Shown one piece after another: positions 34,913-47,250 of a DNA stretch of 64,000 nucleotides. The stretch covers positions 61,292,753 to 61,356,752 of the forward strand of contig CM043959.1 in the NCBI GenBank assembly GCA_014529385.2. Reading direction: 5' to 3'. The stretch's first letter is position 1. Each line of letters opens with the position of its first letter. The translations under genes and the position numbers were made by a program. The stretch is from Adiantum capillus-veneris (Eukaryota; Streptophyta; Polypodiopsida; Polypodiales; Pteridaceae). The notes under the pieces were generated by a model. The model was not told where the DNA came from. It searched no databases and saw nothing but the letters and a program-made list of their open reading frames with translations.

Positions 34913-35614
34913 ATGGATGAATGGCTAGCAGGATTTGCGAATTGGACGACAGAAGAAGAAGAGCTCCAAGCACAACTAGACGAACTCCGCATCTCCATCG
35001 AAGCTCGAGTGCCAGGCGTAACAGTAATCTTTTTGCAGTGGGAGAGTCAACTAACACGCCAAACCCAGTGGATATACATAGGCCAAGTGCCAAGAAGGAG
35101 AAGGAGAAGGTCCAAACCATGTCCGCAACTTACAACCAACCCACAACAACAAAATGGAAGGAGCTCTATACAATAGAGAATCAACACTATTCTACTTTGA
35201 GAATCGGGTAACTCAAGTCACCGAGGTAATTATCACAGTCAGGTTTCAAGTCGCACCTGATGCTGTAGCACAGTTAACGGAATCATTGGTTCACTATCTC
35301 ACTAGAGAAACTAGGGATTTACTGAGTTTGTTTCAGGAAAGAACACCACCCTCTCCCACAAGCTTGGACAGTGACTAAGCACCTCTAAGCTTCACATGAA
35401 TCAGTACAACCTATCTCAAGACAGATCACACATACCAACACGTGTACGCTCAATCAAGGTAATACTGGATTTGAAGGCTCACTACCAGCAAGTCATTGAC
35501 ACCATGCTGGGTGGGGAGCGATTTTTTGAGGTTCTGGCATTAGGTCAACCATTTGTCCTACCTTTGGTACAAGGCAATGTACCGTTTGATGTTTTAATCT
35601 ATGTCCTAGTATAA
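34913..35614 (+). pseudogene. Short ORFs between primer site and gag, unknown function
   Basis: Three short overlapping frames lie here: MDEWLAGFANWTTEEEELQ... at 34913, a frame at 35154-35378 with VIITVRFQVAPDAVAQLTESL, and 35396-35614. A related N-terminus (ARFSNWRMEEEEIQ) occurs in the second family member at 62671, so the first frame was probably translated in the ancestor. Tat elements such as Ogre carry an extra ORF before gag; this may be its relic. No domain is recognised. Confidence 0.5.
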
Positions 35615-35697
35615 GAGGGTATACACGCCTCCTTGTAAAGAAGAAAAAAACTTTTGCAAGTTAAGCAGTGTGTCTTTCTAGCTCTCTCTCAGTAATC

Positions 35698-36600
35698 ATG
35701 GCAAGTGTAGCATTTCCAACATTTAAAGGAAAGAAGGGGGAGGATTTGGTAACAGACTTCCTAGATGACTTTGAATTAGCATGTGTAGTGAGCAACAAAG
35801 ATACGGATGAATCCCGGGTTAGAATCTTTAAGCATCTCATGAAGCTAGAAGCTAGATCATGGTACAATGCACTTCCACAAGCAACCAAGGATGACTAGGA
35901 ATCCTTAAAAACCGCTTTTAAGGGGCGCTTTGGGGGAGGTACCACTTCAGAAAAGTTGTGGGACAAGTTGAGAGACTTGAAGCATGAGGGTCTTTTAGAA
36001 TATGCCACCTATGAGTCCAAATTTGTGGATTTGTGGGAACGGTGGGTTGATTCACTGGCAAGGGGGGAAGCCGCACCCGATTTCCTAAAAAAAGATTGGT
36101 TCACGCATGGCTTATGGCCGCTTCTCAAGGTGAAGGTGAAAGGTAGATTTCCGGCTACGTACGAGTTAGCCATTGAGATTGCTCGCCTTAAGGATAAGAA
36201 GCTGTGAATGAAAGCCAAAGAAACCGAGTCAACAGAAGTAGAAACATCGCGTCAACCAGCAACTACGACAACCACCATACCACCACCATCGGCTCTTGGG
36301 GTAAGAGATGACCAACAAGATATGTTGGCCCATATTATTGACCAACTGCAGAATTTGTCTGTCCACTTAATACAGCAAGGGAGGAGTCGAGAAAGAGATC
36401 AAGACCCTGGAAGATCACGACGACAAAACAGGGAGTATCATTGCTACAACTACGGAGAAGACGGTCACGATATGTACTACTGTCCCAAACCACGACAAAA
36501 CTATAATAGAGGAGGTAGGAGGAACCAATTGTCACCCCCTAGAGAAAGAACACCCCCACCCCGAGCACCACCCCCACCAACACAAATTCTACGTCCACCC
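35698..36600 (+). pseudogene. Tat-like gag
   Basis: The likely start is the ATG at 35698 (MASVAFPTFKGKKGEDLV), because it begins the retrotransposon gag domain; an upstream in-frame ATG at 35668 adds only ten residues. The domain continues through WYNALPQATKDD, a TAG at 35896-35898, FKGRFGGG, LRDLKHEGLLEYATYESKF and WFTHGLWPLL. A TGA lies at 36205-36207. A zinc knuckle at 36442-36483 reads CYNYGEDGHDMYYC, where the second Cys is Tyr. A Pro-rich linker follows. The frame is the same before and after both stops. Confidence 0.88.
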
Positions 36601-36899
36601 CAGACACCACTACAAGCATCCATCCCACCTCTTCCACCAGCCCCGCCACCTGATCTCCCTGTAAACATCATAAGGCTAGAAGAGAAAGGAAAAGCCATAG
36701 TAGTGGATCCACCCAGAGCAAAGGAGAGGGACAAGGGTAAGGAGAAGGTAAACTTTTTAGAACCACTTGAAGCCATGACTGTGAAAAGAGCTAGGAGGGA
36801 GAAAGCTACACAATCAGATGATGAGAGAAGCATGAGAGGAGAAATTAGCAAGAGGCCATCTAGGCCACGACGGAAATTGGGCATGATCGACTTCCAGCT

Positions 36900-37863
36900 A
36901 GGGGAAAGTTTTAAGCCCTATGATCTAACATTGGATGTGGCAGAGCAAGGACCGAAGATTACATGGCCACAACTGCTACATCTTGCACCAAAAGTAGGGC
37001 GACAATGGTCTAAAATGGTAAGTACAAGACGCTCCAAAACAAAGGTAGCCGGAGCAATTTCGGGATGCAACATGGATGACATCCTTCCAATTGTCGACGT
37101 AAACATAAAAGGAAAGAGGGTTGGAAACACCTACATTGATGGAGGTGCACAAATCTGCGTAATGAGCGAAGCTATGATGCTTCGATTAGGGCTCGAGGTT
37201 GACAGGCCTTCTCCATGCAAGGCAAAGATGGAAAACAACGCAAAAGTAAAGTATGTGGGTGTGGTAAGTGCCGTGAAAATCAAAGCTTTCAACACGGAGG
37301 TAGAGGTAGATGTTTTTGTAATGCCTACTAAGGGGGAGGGCTATCCACTAATTTTGGGAAGGCCATGGTTGATGGCCATGAAGGCAAAATAGGACTGGGG
37401 TACTGGCCTTCTACGCATGACCGGTAAGAAAGGGGAGACAATCTACTACGACATGAGGATTGGCAAGCAGAAGCAAATGAATCTGGAAACATCGGCAGAT
37501 GAAACCACTAGCAAATCTTCCAGTTCTGAGGAGGAGACCACATCCACCGATGAAAGTGACAGTTCCATTGATGTGATGGGTATCATTATGAAGGATCCAC
37601 AAAGGGTAAGCACAACTGGTGATCCATCACCAAAAGGGAAACCCAATGAAGAGGAGAGAAAATCACCTAGCCTAGGAGGAAGTAGGTTGAAGGGTATGTT
37701 GTCTACGGAATTAACACTTGGGGAGAAAGATAGTTTTTTGCAAATGTTGATGGGATTTCCTAACCTGTTCATTGACAGCTATGAAAGAATCACAGGCATT
37801 ACAGTGGTGGAACATCATATTAAGCTGAAGGAAGGGGTAAAACCAGTTGTGCAAAAGCTATGA
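36900..37863 (+). pseudogene. Tat-like aspartic protease and linker
   Basis: The protease core shows NTYIDGGAQICVMSEAMM, with the active-site Asp at 37138-37140 in a DGGA form, and ends in YPLILGRPWLMAM. A TAG at 37390-37392 follows. An acidic Ser/Glu/Asp linker (37480-37570) leads toward RT, closed by a TGA at 37861-37863. The gag-only element at 54-57 kb carries the same DGGA variant, which supports common ancestry. Confidence 0.88.
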
Positions 37864-39100
37864 CGACTGGGGGTCATACAAGAAAAGGCACTCTTGGCCG
37901 AGGTAAGGAAACTGCTGGAGGCGGGATTCAGCTATCCTGTAGAAAACTCAGAATGGGTGTCACCCGTAGTGGTGACGCCTAAAAAGAATGGTAAGTGGAG
38001 GGTCTGTGTTGACTACAAACCACTAAATGCAGCTACAAAGAGAGACCACTTTCCTCTCCCTTTCTTGGATGGAATTCTGAATGAAGTAGCGGGTTTTGAA
38101 TGCTATACCGTCTGTGATGGTTATTCTGGATACTTTCAAATACGCATAGCCTTGGAAGATCAGCTAAAAACCACTTTTATCACGCCATGGGGTTGTTTTG
38201 CATACAGGGTTATGCCATTTGGTCTCACAAATGCACCTGCCACATTCCAAAGATATGTCACATATGTTTTTCAACCGTTCTTTGGAACATCCATAAGAGT
38301 GTTCATTGATGATTTTTGTATATATAGCTCTCGTATTTCACATTTAGAAAAGGTAACTGAAGGTTTGGCCAGGTTGCAGAGCCTAGGTGGGCAATTAAAT
38401 GTGGATAAATGCCACATTGGGGAGAGTAAAGTCATTCTACTAGGCCATGAAATTTCAGCAAAAGGTATCAACGCCGACCCAAGTAAGGTGTCCACACTCA
38501 TAGCCCTACCTTCACCAACGACCACACGTCAACTGGTCTCTTTTCTACAGAAGGTGAGGTACTTAAGTAGATTCATACATCTACTATCACAACTTGTTCT
38601 ACCACTGCAACAACTCACTCAAAGATCAACTTTCACTTGGGACAAGGAAAGCGAACATCACTACAACAAGGTAAAGGAGGTCTTAGCCACTTTGCCAACT
38701 ATCTCACCACCTAAGTGGGATGAAAAATTCTATGTCACCTCAAGTGTTGGTGATGACTCATTGGGGGTTGTGATACTCCAAAAGGATACGAAGACATCTT
38801 TCATGAGGCCAATCTACTTCTCTAGTCGAATGATGACAGCAGGAGAGAAAGGTTTCACCCATGTGGAACACTTAGTCCTAGCTCTTAGATTTGCAACTAC
38901 AAAGTTTAGGTCATATGTGCTGCCTAAGCAATTTGTGATTCTAACCATGGATGAAATATTTCCCTATGTTGTACAACACATGGATGTGTCTTCTAGAATT
39001 ACTAAATGGCTAGTTTGTCTGCAAGAGTTTGACTACACGGTACATGTAGAAAGCACGACAAGGGCAAGTTTGGGGGGACTCATGACCTACCAAGTCTTTG
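37864..39100 (+). pseudogene. Tat-like reverse transcriptase and first RNase H
   Basis: The RT shows EWVSPVVVTPKKNGKWRVCVD, YTVCDGYSGYFQI with the first catalytic Asp, [12 protein letters not shown] and the catalytic FIDD at 38302-38313. The thumb (LGGQLNVDKCHIGESKVILLG) and FLQKVRYLSRF follow. The first RNase H contains RPIYFSSRMMTAGEKGFTHVE and FRSYVLPKQFVILT. This part is open without a stop. Compared with RTs of the minus-strand Tat at 14.7-15.5 kb it is similar throughout. Confidence 0.93.
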
Positions 39101-39159
39101 AAAGGAAGGAGAAGCAATCTATGGAAGGAGAAGTCCGATTACCTCCAGTACCACCGATG

Positions 39160-39590
39160 GTAGAAGGAGCATACTCTCTCTACTTTGATGGAGCCTACAA
39201 GCGAGCCTCCTACAAAGCAGCTGCAGGCATAGTGGTCTTTGATGACAAAGGGACAAAGGTATTTTCGTTGGGCCAATTGTTAGATTCACATTCTAACAAT
39301 GAAGCTGAGTATGTAGCACTAACCAAGGGTCTACAATGGTGCATCTCGCAAGGTGTACAACGCCTTAATGTATTTGGGGATGCTCTACTTCTGGTAAGGC
39401 AAGTAAATGGAGCATGGACATGCAAGAATCTTAGTTTAAGGACTCACTTAAGTGGTGTAAAAACCTTGTTGGGTAAGTTTGAAGAAGTTCAAATACACCA
39501 TATCCCAAGGGCTCAGAACCAAGAAGCAGATGCCCTAGCAAGTGAAATACTACAGGAAGTGGTGGTTGGAGCAATAAAACTAAAGCTCCC
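39160..39590 (+). pseudogene. Second (archaeal-type) RNase H of the Tat-like element
   Basis: The domain holds all four acidic residues: Asp in YFDGAYK (39187-39189), Glu in SNNEAEYVAL (39301-39303), Asp in FGDALLLVRQV (39379-39381) and Asp in EADALASE (39529-39531). It follows the normal gypsy RNase H, so two RNase H domains are present, as known for Tat and Ogre elements. It is open and looks intact, although the polyprotein around it is broken. Confidence 0.9.
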
Positions 39591-39699
39591 TCTATTTCAA
39601 GGCAGTGATGCCTTGCCTGACATCATGCATTTTTTGGAAACAGAGGAATGCCCATCAGATTTAACAAAGGGACAAAAGAAATGGCTGACGCGGAAGGCC

Positions 39700-41064
39700 A
39701 CAAGGTATCGACTCATCAATGACGGTTTGTACTGTAAGGGTAAGGACCAAATACTCAGGAAGGTCCCTCTCTCTCAAGAAATCATGGGAGTAATTGCTAG
39801 TTGTCACGATGGGTTTTGTGGTGGTCACTTTGCCCTAGACATAACAAGTAGTAAAATCTTGCAGGCAGGCTTCATATGGCCTAGTCTCAACCGTGATGTA
39901 CACCATTGGTGCAAAACGTGTAAGTTGTGTCAAAAGGCCGGCACTAGGTCACTTATGCTTGAACCACAGACACCTATTCTCTCATATGGCCCATTTGAAA
40001 AATGGGGTATCGATGCCATTGGGCCATTACCTAGGGCCAACTCAGGAAAATTCTACATTATCATGGGGGTCGACTACATGACTAGATTGGCAGAGGCTAC
40101 AACCACCACTAGAATCACAGCGGTAGAGGTAGCTAAATTTATCTACGAGCACATATGATGTAGGTTTGGCACACCTTTAGAGATCATCTGTGGTAGAGGG
40201 CCAGGTTTCAGAGCAGACTGGGTAGGAGAATTAATGCAGAAACTGGGCATTACAAGGAGGCACTCTTCACCATATTACCCTCAATGTAATGGCCTAGTTG
40301 AAAAGGTAAATGGAATGTTTTCTAAAATTATTACCAAGCAGGTAAACAATCATCCCGGAGACTGGGATAAGTATCTACTACCAGCTTTATGGGCCTACAA
40401 AACTTCATTTCGTACATCCTTGGGATTCACACTTTATCATCTAGTATTTGGTAAGGAAGCAATCTTGCCCATTGAAGTGCAACTACAAAGTCTCAGAGTA
40501 ATGGCAAGCCAACTTCAACAACCCAACATGCATTTGAGAGATCACATCATCAACTTGGAAATACTGCAGCTGGACAGAGAAGAAGCAATAAATTATTATG
40601 CAGCACAAGCAGAGCATAGACGGCTTAGTTTTAACGAGCATCTCCGGAAAAAAGAATTGAAGAAAGGAATGTTGGTGCTCCGCTACGACAATCGCTTCGA
40701 CACGCGCAAGGATAAGAAACTCCTGCTCCGATGGGAAGGCCCTTTCATCATCACGAAAAAGTATGCCAATGGAAGCTACCGGCTTATGGAGGCTGATGGG
40801 AAACTTCATAAAACCACGGTAAATGGTTGGAGACTTAAACCTTATTTTCTTCGATTTGACCAGGCTCCACCAATTGACATTCCAGATGAGGACACACCAC
40901 CAGCCGCCACCTCCGACGATAATGATCAAACAGATGAGCTAGAGACACGAATGCCTCTAGCCAAAAGGGCAGGGCTAATGATGGGGGCTTTTCACAAGCC
41001 AAGCTCCCATACCCCTCTTCTCTCGTCCCCACCCCATGAAAACCCCCTCTTAGGGAGGGAGTGA
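39700..41064 (+). pseudogene. Tat-like integrase, catalytic Asp replaced
   Basis: The H2C2 zinc finger is complete (SCHDGFCGGHF, then WCKTCKLCQK). The first Asp is in WGIDAIG at 40012-40014. At 40192-40194 the second Asp of the usual SDRG motif is Gly (CGRGPGF), exactly 36 codons before the Glu at 40300-40302. A TGA lies at 40156-40158. The C-terminal region (MLVLRYDNRFDTRKDKKLL, WEGPFIITKKYANGSYRL, TVNGWRLKPYF) is full length. The frame ends at 41064, inside the 3' LTR. Confidence 0.93.
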
Positions 41065-42539
41065 TAAAAGGCATTGAAAAAAAGTAAGAAAAAAAATAAA
41101 GTATGATTATGTAAATATATAAGAAAGGTAAAATAGGCTAGCTCATGCCTGCGGGGTAGCCCATCCCCACCTTGCCTCCTTTTCCTTCACTGTTGCCCCG
41201 CCGGGTGTCCCTTTTCCTCTCCTCCACTCAAAAGGTCCACCCCCTCTCTCTTCCTCTTGTCCTTTCTCCTTTCTCTCTCCCCTCAAGCTACCCCACCTCT
41301 CACCAATAATGCATTATAACTGACCAATAATGCACCCTAACTCACATGCAACTTACCCTATCTTCCAAAATAGTATACCCCACCCCCTCTTTCTCTCTCC
41401 TATCATATCCCATGACCCAAATACCCCCCTCTCTCTGTAAAGGGCGCCATGCCTCTTGTCTTGTAGCTAAATAACCTCCCCCACACTCACACACACTCAG
41501 TTTCACTGAAAAAGGTGCCCACAGACCCATCCCCACCCGGTGGTTACCTGATTTTTCTTGTGTTCACACACATCTGCACACAGATTCACCTCTAAACACA
41601 CTCCCCTCTCTCCCCTCTTGTAATTACTTTATTCTCCATGTCACCTCTCACTTTTTTTCATCAACCCATCTCTCTCTCTTAGTCTCTCTCTCATGAGACT
41701 GCTGTTCTGGCACATATACACACAGCCAGACAAGTGGGGCCCACAGTCACATGGCCTATGTAGATAATGATTTCTTCATTTCTAAATTCTAGAATTTCTC
41801 CCCCCTCCTCCCCTATATAAAGAGGGGTCACCATCACACTAAGGACACACACCATCACCAAAGAGTACACTATGCACTGTGTGTGCCTAGTGCACACACA
41901 CACACACCCACACCATCACCATCACCGCAATCACCATGCTCGTCTTAAGCATGACCTCTACACACTTGGGCTATTGAAGATGAAGGGAAACTAAATGAAG
42001 GATGATGGCCGTAACCCTCGTGCGAGTCTTCGCCATCAACTCCCACCTATCCGCCATGTGTTCTACCACGCTCTCCCTTCTCATTCCCCTACCCTATGCT
42101 CCCCATTTCATCGCCTTATTCTCTAAATAAAGCTTGAGGTTTTGTGAGTATGTTTTCTTGCAATGTTTTGCCCATGTGAGGTGTGCGGAATCGCCACCTA
42201 GTCTTGTGTTTGGAGTGAGCTTGTGTATGTGTGAAGGGTGTGCGGATTCGCCATCCTTTTGTGGTGCCTAAGTACTAAGCCGCTATACCCCCTCCCTCAC
42301 TCTCTCCCTCTCTCTCTCTCTCTCTCACTTGGTCTCATTCCCTTTCCTCTTCATCATTGATCCCAAGCATCCATCTCTCTTGGATGAAAACTTTGTTATG
42401 GTGGTGTGTTGTTTGCATCCTAGCCGCTGAAGCTAGGTGGTGCCCCCTGTTTGCTTTACCATGACAGGCTCGAGGCGCGCCATTCGGTCCCCGGTGTTTT
42501 AGAGGCCGTCGGGGTTCGGGGTTCGCTTTGCTCCCGTCA
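40979..42539 (+). repeat. 3' LTR of the Tat-like element
   Basis: Nearly identical to 33281-34839. It is preceded by a modest purine tract (AAAAGGGCAGGG). A (CT)n run lies at 42300-42327. Confidence 0.93.
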
Positions 42540-42543
42540 ACAA

Positions 42544-43344
42544 ATGGTTAACTCTACGAGGTGAGCTTCTCAGCCTATGGAGGAGCTAAGACACAATGAA
42601 GGGCAATCTCCATATCCACTTCTCTTCACCTCTAATCAACCCAATCACACACACTACGATTGCAAGACGCACACAACACTAATCCTATCATGCAACATAC
42701 TAATCGCAAGCATACACACATAGATCTATCAAGCACCACACTCCAATCAAACCTACATGTACACACAGGAAAAAGAGGGCAATCACACAAGATTAGAGAG
42801 GGATTAACCACTAATTAGTTACGATCTAGTTAATCTAAGCGTCATAGTCAATCATAAGAAGCATGAGATAGGAATAGTGAAAGAGAATGAATCATTGATT
42901 AGTGTTAATCAAGTCTCATGAGCAAGGAGAAGCTCAAGGACTCTATAGCCACACACCTCAAGAGATCTCACCAAAGAGTGCTCTCAAAAAATGAGCTTGA
43001 GAACCCTAATTTAGTTTACACACTACCTTATGTACTTCGGGTAAATATGTGCAATGTCCGGGCGCCCAAGGCCTTCAGGGCTCACCACTTACTGAATCTG
43101 CTACCTAGGCACAGTAACTGTCATATTCTTTACATCTTGGAACTCCCATGGAGCCCGTAACACATTAGAAATATTACAATGGCTTGAAATAAATCGAGAA
43201 TTTACAATACATGAACATTGTGAGAAAACGTGCAAAATGTGTAACTCCAAACTTTATTGTTTTTTCTTGTTGATCTTCGATGTGCATCCGTATGTCTTTG
43301 GCAGTTAGCAGCTTCTGTAAACTGACGTTGACTCAGTTAACAAA
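42544..43344. other. LTR remainder and flanking DNA, no gene
   Basis: The first ~620 bases probably belong to the interrupted LTR at 33157. The rest shows no domain. Confidence 0.45.
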
Positions 43345-43665
<321 letters not shown>

Positions 43666-44940
43666 GTGATGCGATGCCGCCATTGGTAGACCAGGATTTT
43701 ACACCATTATATTTGCAGAGGTGCTATGTAGTCTTTATCCATGATTCTTGAAGATTTGGATTGTGAAGGTGATTCACAACTTCCTTAAGACCACAATATT
43801 AGAGTCAAAACTTAAAAGTATCTCACCTACACATGGAAAGCCTCAGTTTGGTGTGGAAGGCAAAGCCTATCAGAGGGCTTGCCTTCTCGCGTGCGGTTGC
43901 CCGTCAAATATGTGGTTCACAAATGCCAAGCTCATCCCAGATGGCTTTGCAAGCTTTTTCCTCTTCCATCTGATTTGTTGGTTTGTGCTCGCTCCATCTT
44001 AAGTGCTCCGACATTTGTGAAAATCTTTAATAGCAAATAGAATCTGTCTAATAAAGGGGAAGAGCTTGCGACGATGAATCTGATCTCCAAACCTCTCTAG
44101 TGCAATTGCACGAATTGGGGAGAGAGCTAGTGAGAATGCTGCGCCCTCCACATTCGGATATAAAGACGTGAAAGAGTTAAGTGGTAAGAGGATACCAGAT
44201 ATTAGTTGAAATTCTATACCAGGGCATAACTGCTTCTTCTGAATTCTGAGATGATGGACTTGGATTTCTTGACATGAGTGCTACCCTATCACGCCTGAGG
44301 AGGCAGCAGGGGTGCCAAGGTAGATGGGATGTTGGGGTACTGAACATGTATAAACTTATGGGAAATTCAATGCACACAAGTCACCCTTACCTTTCATAAA
44401 GGACCAATAAATAGTTTAATTTCACCGATATACTTCAGGACCCTTTTGGTAGCATGGCACATTTTCCAAAACACTGGCCATCTATACACTAACATCTAGA
44501 CACACACTACCAACAGTCCCAATGTTCGGGAAAAACCATTTTTCCAAACATACAAAATTCAATTTGCCAAGAGGAAATTTCACAAGACTAGGCTATTTTT
44601 CGGGTTTTTACACTATTTTTCTCTATTTTGGGGCATAATTTCTCCCTTTTCCCTTGCCCTCAACCAGTATTTTTGACATTGAAAATGGCACAATACTAAG
44701 CTGAGACATATTTTTCCTCAACACTGATTGAGACCTCCAAAGTAAAGAAGATTGCATGCAAGAAATCTGATGAGACCATTTGGAGAAAGTTTGGCTTTTT
44801 GACACATTTATGTAGGCTAGGAATGACAGACATGGCCTCCTACCTAACAATCACAATGCCAAGCAAAGTAAAGCCTTAAATTCAAGTAGAATTTTCCTCC
44901 ACTCGCACCTCAAGTGTCAATTGCAGCCTTTATTTTTTGC
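43666..44940. other. No gene recognised
   Basis: Only short ORFs without recognisable domains. A chromovirus RT fragment begins just after this interval. Confidence 0.5.
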
Positions 44941-44944
44941 CGAG

Positions 44945-45465
44945 GGTCAGGTGTCCTTATGATTGCGCCATTGAGCTACAAGAAGGCACTCAGTTACCCT
45001 TTGGTCCAACATATAAGCTATCCCAAGATGAGCTTGTAGAGCTTCGAAAGTACATTGATGAAACCTAGACAAGGGCTTTACAACATATCCCAAGTCACCA
45101 ACAATGGAACCAATACTATTGTGAAGAAAAAGGATGGGTCTCTATGGATGTGTGTGGACTACAGAGACTCAAACAAGATTACAATCAAGAACCTCTATCC
45201 TTCACCATTCATTCCAAAAATCCCGGAGAGCCTTGGAAAAGACAAGATATTCACCAAGATTGATCTTCATGGTGCTTATAACCTTGTGAGAATAAGGGAA
45301 GAATACAAATGGAAGAAGACAAATGGAAGACATTGTTTTGGACTAGGTATAGCAATTTCAAGTATGTTGTCCCGCTATTTGGTCTTACAAATGCTCCAGC
45401 CATCTTCCAACACTTGATGAATGATATTTTTAATGATATCTGGATGACTTCATTATAATACATCT
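44945..45465 (+). pseudogene. Chromovirus-type gypsy reverse transcriptase fragment
   Basis: The plus-strand frame begins CPYDCAIELQEGTQLPFGP, then KLSQDELVELRKYIDE. It continues through KKKDGSLWMCVDYRDSNKITIKN (by position) and [19 protein letters not shown], which includes the first catalytic Asp. In another frame [22 protein letters not shown] follows. It ends before the xxDD box. At least two frameshifts. It differs in wording from the Tat RTs and matches chromoviruses (Tekay/Del group) better. Flanking protease or thumb is not visible, so it is an isolated scrap. Confidence 0.85.
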
Positions 45466-45731
45466 AAATAATTGTTACAATTGATAACATGTCTGGCCAC
45501 TCAAGACTGAGAGGGTTAGGGCTTCCCGAGCCTAACTCTATCCAACCTACAAATCCTAGCCAAGGGGCCTAAACCCTAGAAAAATCAAAAGAAGAAGTTG
45601 TCACTAACATACAAATCCTCACCGAGTTGCCCAATTATTAAAGTCTTCCCAATTTATGGCACCCCATGGGACGAGGCCTAAAATAAAGCAGGACTCTACA
45701 CTCACACAAGTCTTGCGTAAAATTGATGATG

Positions 45732-46260
45732 TGTTAGTTGTACAGATGACCCAGAGAACGCACTAACATGTTGACGTAGCAACTTGTACGGATGCTTGTG
45801 TTTTACATTGTTGGCATGGCAGTGGTACGGATTTTCCTATTTTGCATTGGCAACCTGGCAGCTTTTTAGCACCAGCTTTTGGGGGACCAGATGCTTTTAG
45901 ACTCGTGGCTTTGCATGTAACTGCTTTTGAACCTTTAAATTAGACTGTGGTCCTCTTCTCTGGCATTCTAGAGGAAGCAGAAATAGAGCAAGAGTCACAA
46001 CACTTGTACTGTGTTGAAGCCATATAAAGAAATATCGAAATGGACACCGTCTTTAGGGCCAATGCTCTCTTGGAGTGGAACTCTGCCACTTCGTGTCTTG
46101 TGGGCCGTGCATCTCTTTCAGTTGAGTTGTTTTGAAGCGTCTAAAGTATGTTCAGTCTACTCTTCTCCATGATACCGTCATGTGGCACAAGTGTTGAAGT
46201 TTCTGTTTTGTTTGTGCATGTTGCTGAGGATTCATCATCTTGTCAATGCCAAGCCGATCA
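45732..46260 (+). repeat. Possible LTR ahead of an iMet primer site
   Basis: A TGTTAG start at 45732 and a GATCA end at 46260 bracket a stretch with repeated TTG-ACGTAGCA/CTTGTACGGAT sequence. The right end abuts a tRNA-iMet primer site. No second copy is present, so the left boundary is uncertain. Confidence 0.35.
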
Positions 46261-46261
46261 G

Positions 46262-46273
46262 TGGTATCAAAGC
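46262..46273 (+). promoter_or_regulatory. Primer-binding site, tRNA-iMet type
   Basis: TGGTATCAAAGC matches TGGTATCAGAGC at 11 of 12 positions and follows a CA dinucleotide by one base, as after an LTR. Confidence 0.6.
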
Positions 46274-46764
46274 TTGAGCCCATTCTTCTTCTCAAGAGGA
46301 TCAAGTCAATTTTTTGCAACACACGCTACGGACTCTCAGTAGGAATAAGAGCAAATTCTTGAAACGTTTTGTAGGACAAAGATTCCAGTGGGAATAACAA
46401 TTCCAACAACAATCGATGTGTTGAGGACGAGTCTGATGACTTACTTGATGATTCTCTTGAGGAGGACCATGACATTAGTCCTTCTCTTCATCTAAAGACA
46501 TATGACTTACTTGAGGATTCTCTTGAGGAGGACCAATGACGAGAGTCAAGGAAGTAGAAATATAAAAATAACAAATCTAGAAAAGGCAAAAAGAGCTACC
46601 GACGCTCAGATCTTGACATTACCTTAGCATTCGGCAAACCATGCAAGGCATGTGGACACTCTAATGGCTCACTCAAGTTCTTGGTGGCCTAACGATATTC
46701 CTATTTCCACTGCTCTTGTCATTCCTACTAGAATGATGCACTAGGAATATTTGTACTCGGATGT

Positions 46765-47005
46765 CTCATCCGAGAGGTAAACTCCCCACCTTTGTCCGAT
46801 TGAATTTTCTCCAACACTTTTCTGCTTTTGTTCTCCATGAGTGTACATCAGTTCTTGAAAAGATCAAATGCCTCTGACTTGTGATGTAGAAAATATACCC
46901 AAGTAAAGGGGCTGAATCCTCCATGAGCAACATGAAGTACACAACTCTGCCAAAAGACGGAGACTACATAGGTCCACAAAGGTCGGTGTGAACCATAATT
47001 AAAAT
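46765..47005 (-). pseudogene. Ty1/copia integrase scrap
   Basis: On the minus strand, in two adjacent frames, VHTDLCGPM (first catalytic Asp context) and FTWVYFLHHKSEAFDLFK appear, followed by IQSDKGGEFTS, the second Asp block. This order is specific for copia integrases. One frameshift and a stop interrupt it. The piece is about 80 codons and opposite in strand to the primer site 500 bases to the left. Confidence 0.75.
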
Positions 47006-47140
47006 TGTAGTAGCTCTACATCTAATGTTCTGAGTGTGTCTTGAGTAGGAGAAGGCGCTTGGTGTTTGATTGTGACACTTGATCATGATGTAAAACTTCA
47101 TACTTGATTAAGAAAACTTGATATGAGGCTTGGTTTACAG

Positions 47141-47250
47141 GATGTTTGCAATGATAAGGCTTGAGTGCAACGATTGCAAGGATAAGGCTTGAGTGTAAGG
47201 TGAGAGCTAAAAGAACTCACAAGACTTCATTGCAAGGATAAGGCTTGAGT
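47141..47250. repeat. Three near copies of a GGATAAGGCTTGAGTGCAA unit
   Basis: The motif TGCAAGGATAAGGCTTGAG recurs near 47147, 47178 and 47233, partly within a longer duplicated segment that includes GTGAGAGCTA. Confidence 0.7.

Larger units (their letters stand above)
33281..42539 (+). mobile_element. Near-complete 9.26 kb Tat-like Ty3/gypsy retrotransposon
   Basis: It has LTRs of 1559 and 1561 bases, about 97% identical by eye. They are flanked by ACAA at 33277-33280 and 42540-42543. The primer site is at 34840-34858. One long reading frame encodes gag, protease, RT, RNase H, a second RNase H and integrase (about 35668-41064). The second RNase H assigns it to the Tat clade. Five premature stops and a mutated integrase residue make it inactive in itself. 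It is the youngest insertion in the window that I can date by its LTRs. Confidence 0.95.
33157..43162 (-). repeat. 5' LTR of a minus-strand gypsy, split by a Tat-like insertion
   Basis: The LTR piece next to the Asp-type primer site begins (plus coordinates) TGTTGGGGTCCCC at 33157 and runs to 33280. There the Tat-like element is inserted. The sequence resumes at 42544 after the 4-bp repeat ACAA. A possible outer end is GTAACA at about 43162 (TGTTACGG on the minus strand), giving an LTR of roughly 740 bases. The outer boundary is a guess, since no second copy is in the window. Confidence 0.5.

Noticed and set aside
36501-36884. 127-codon minus-strand ORF
   Set aside because: Antisense shadow of the Pro-rich linker of the Tat-like gag.
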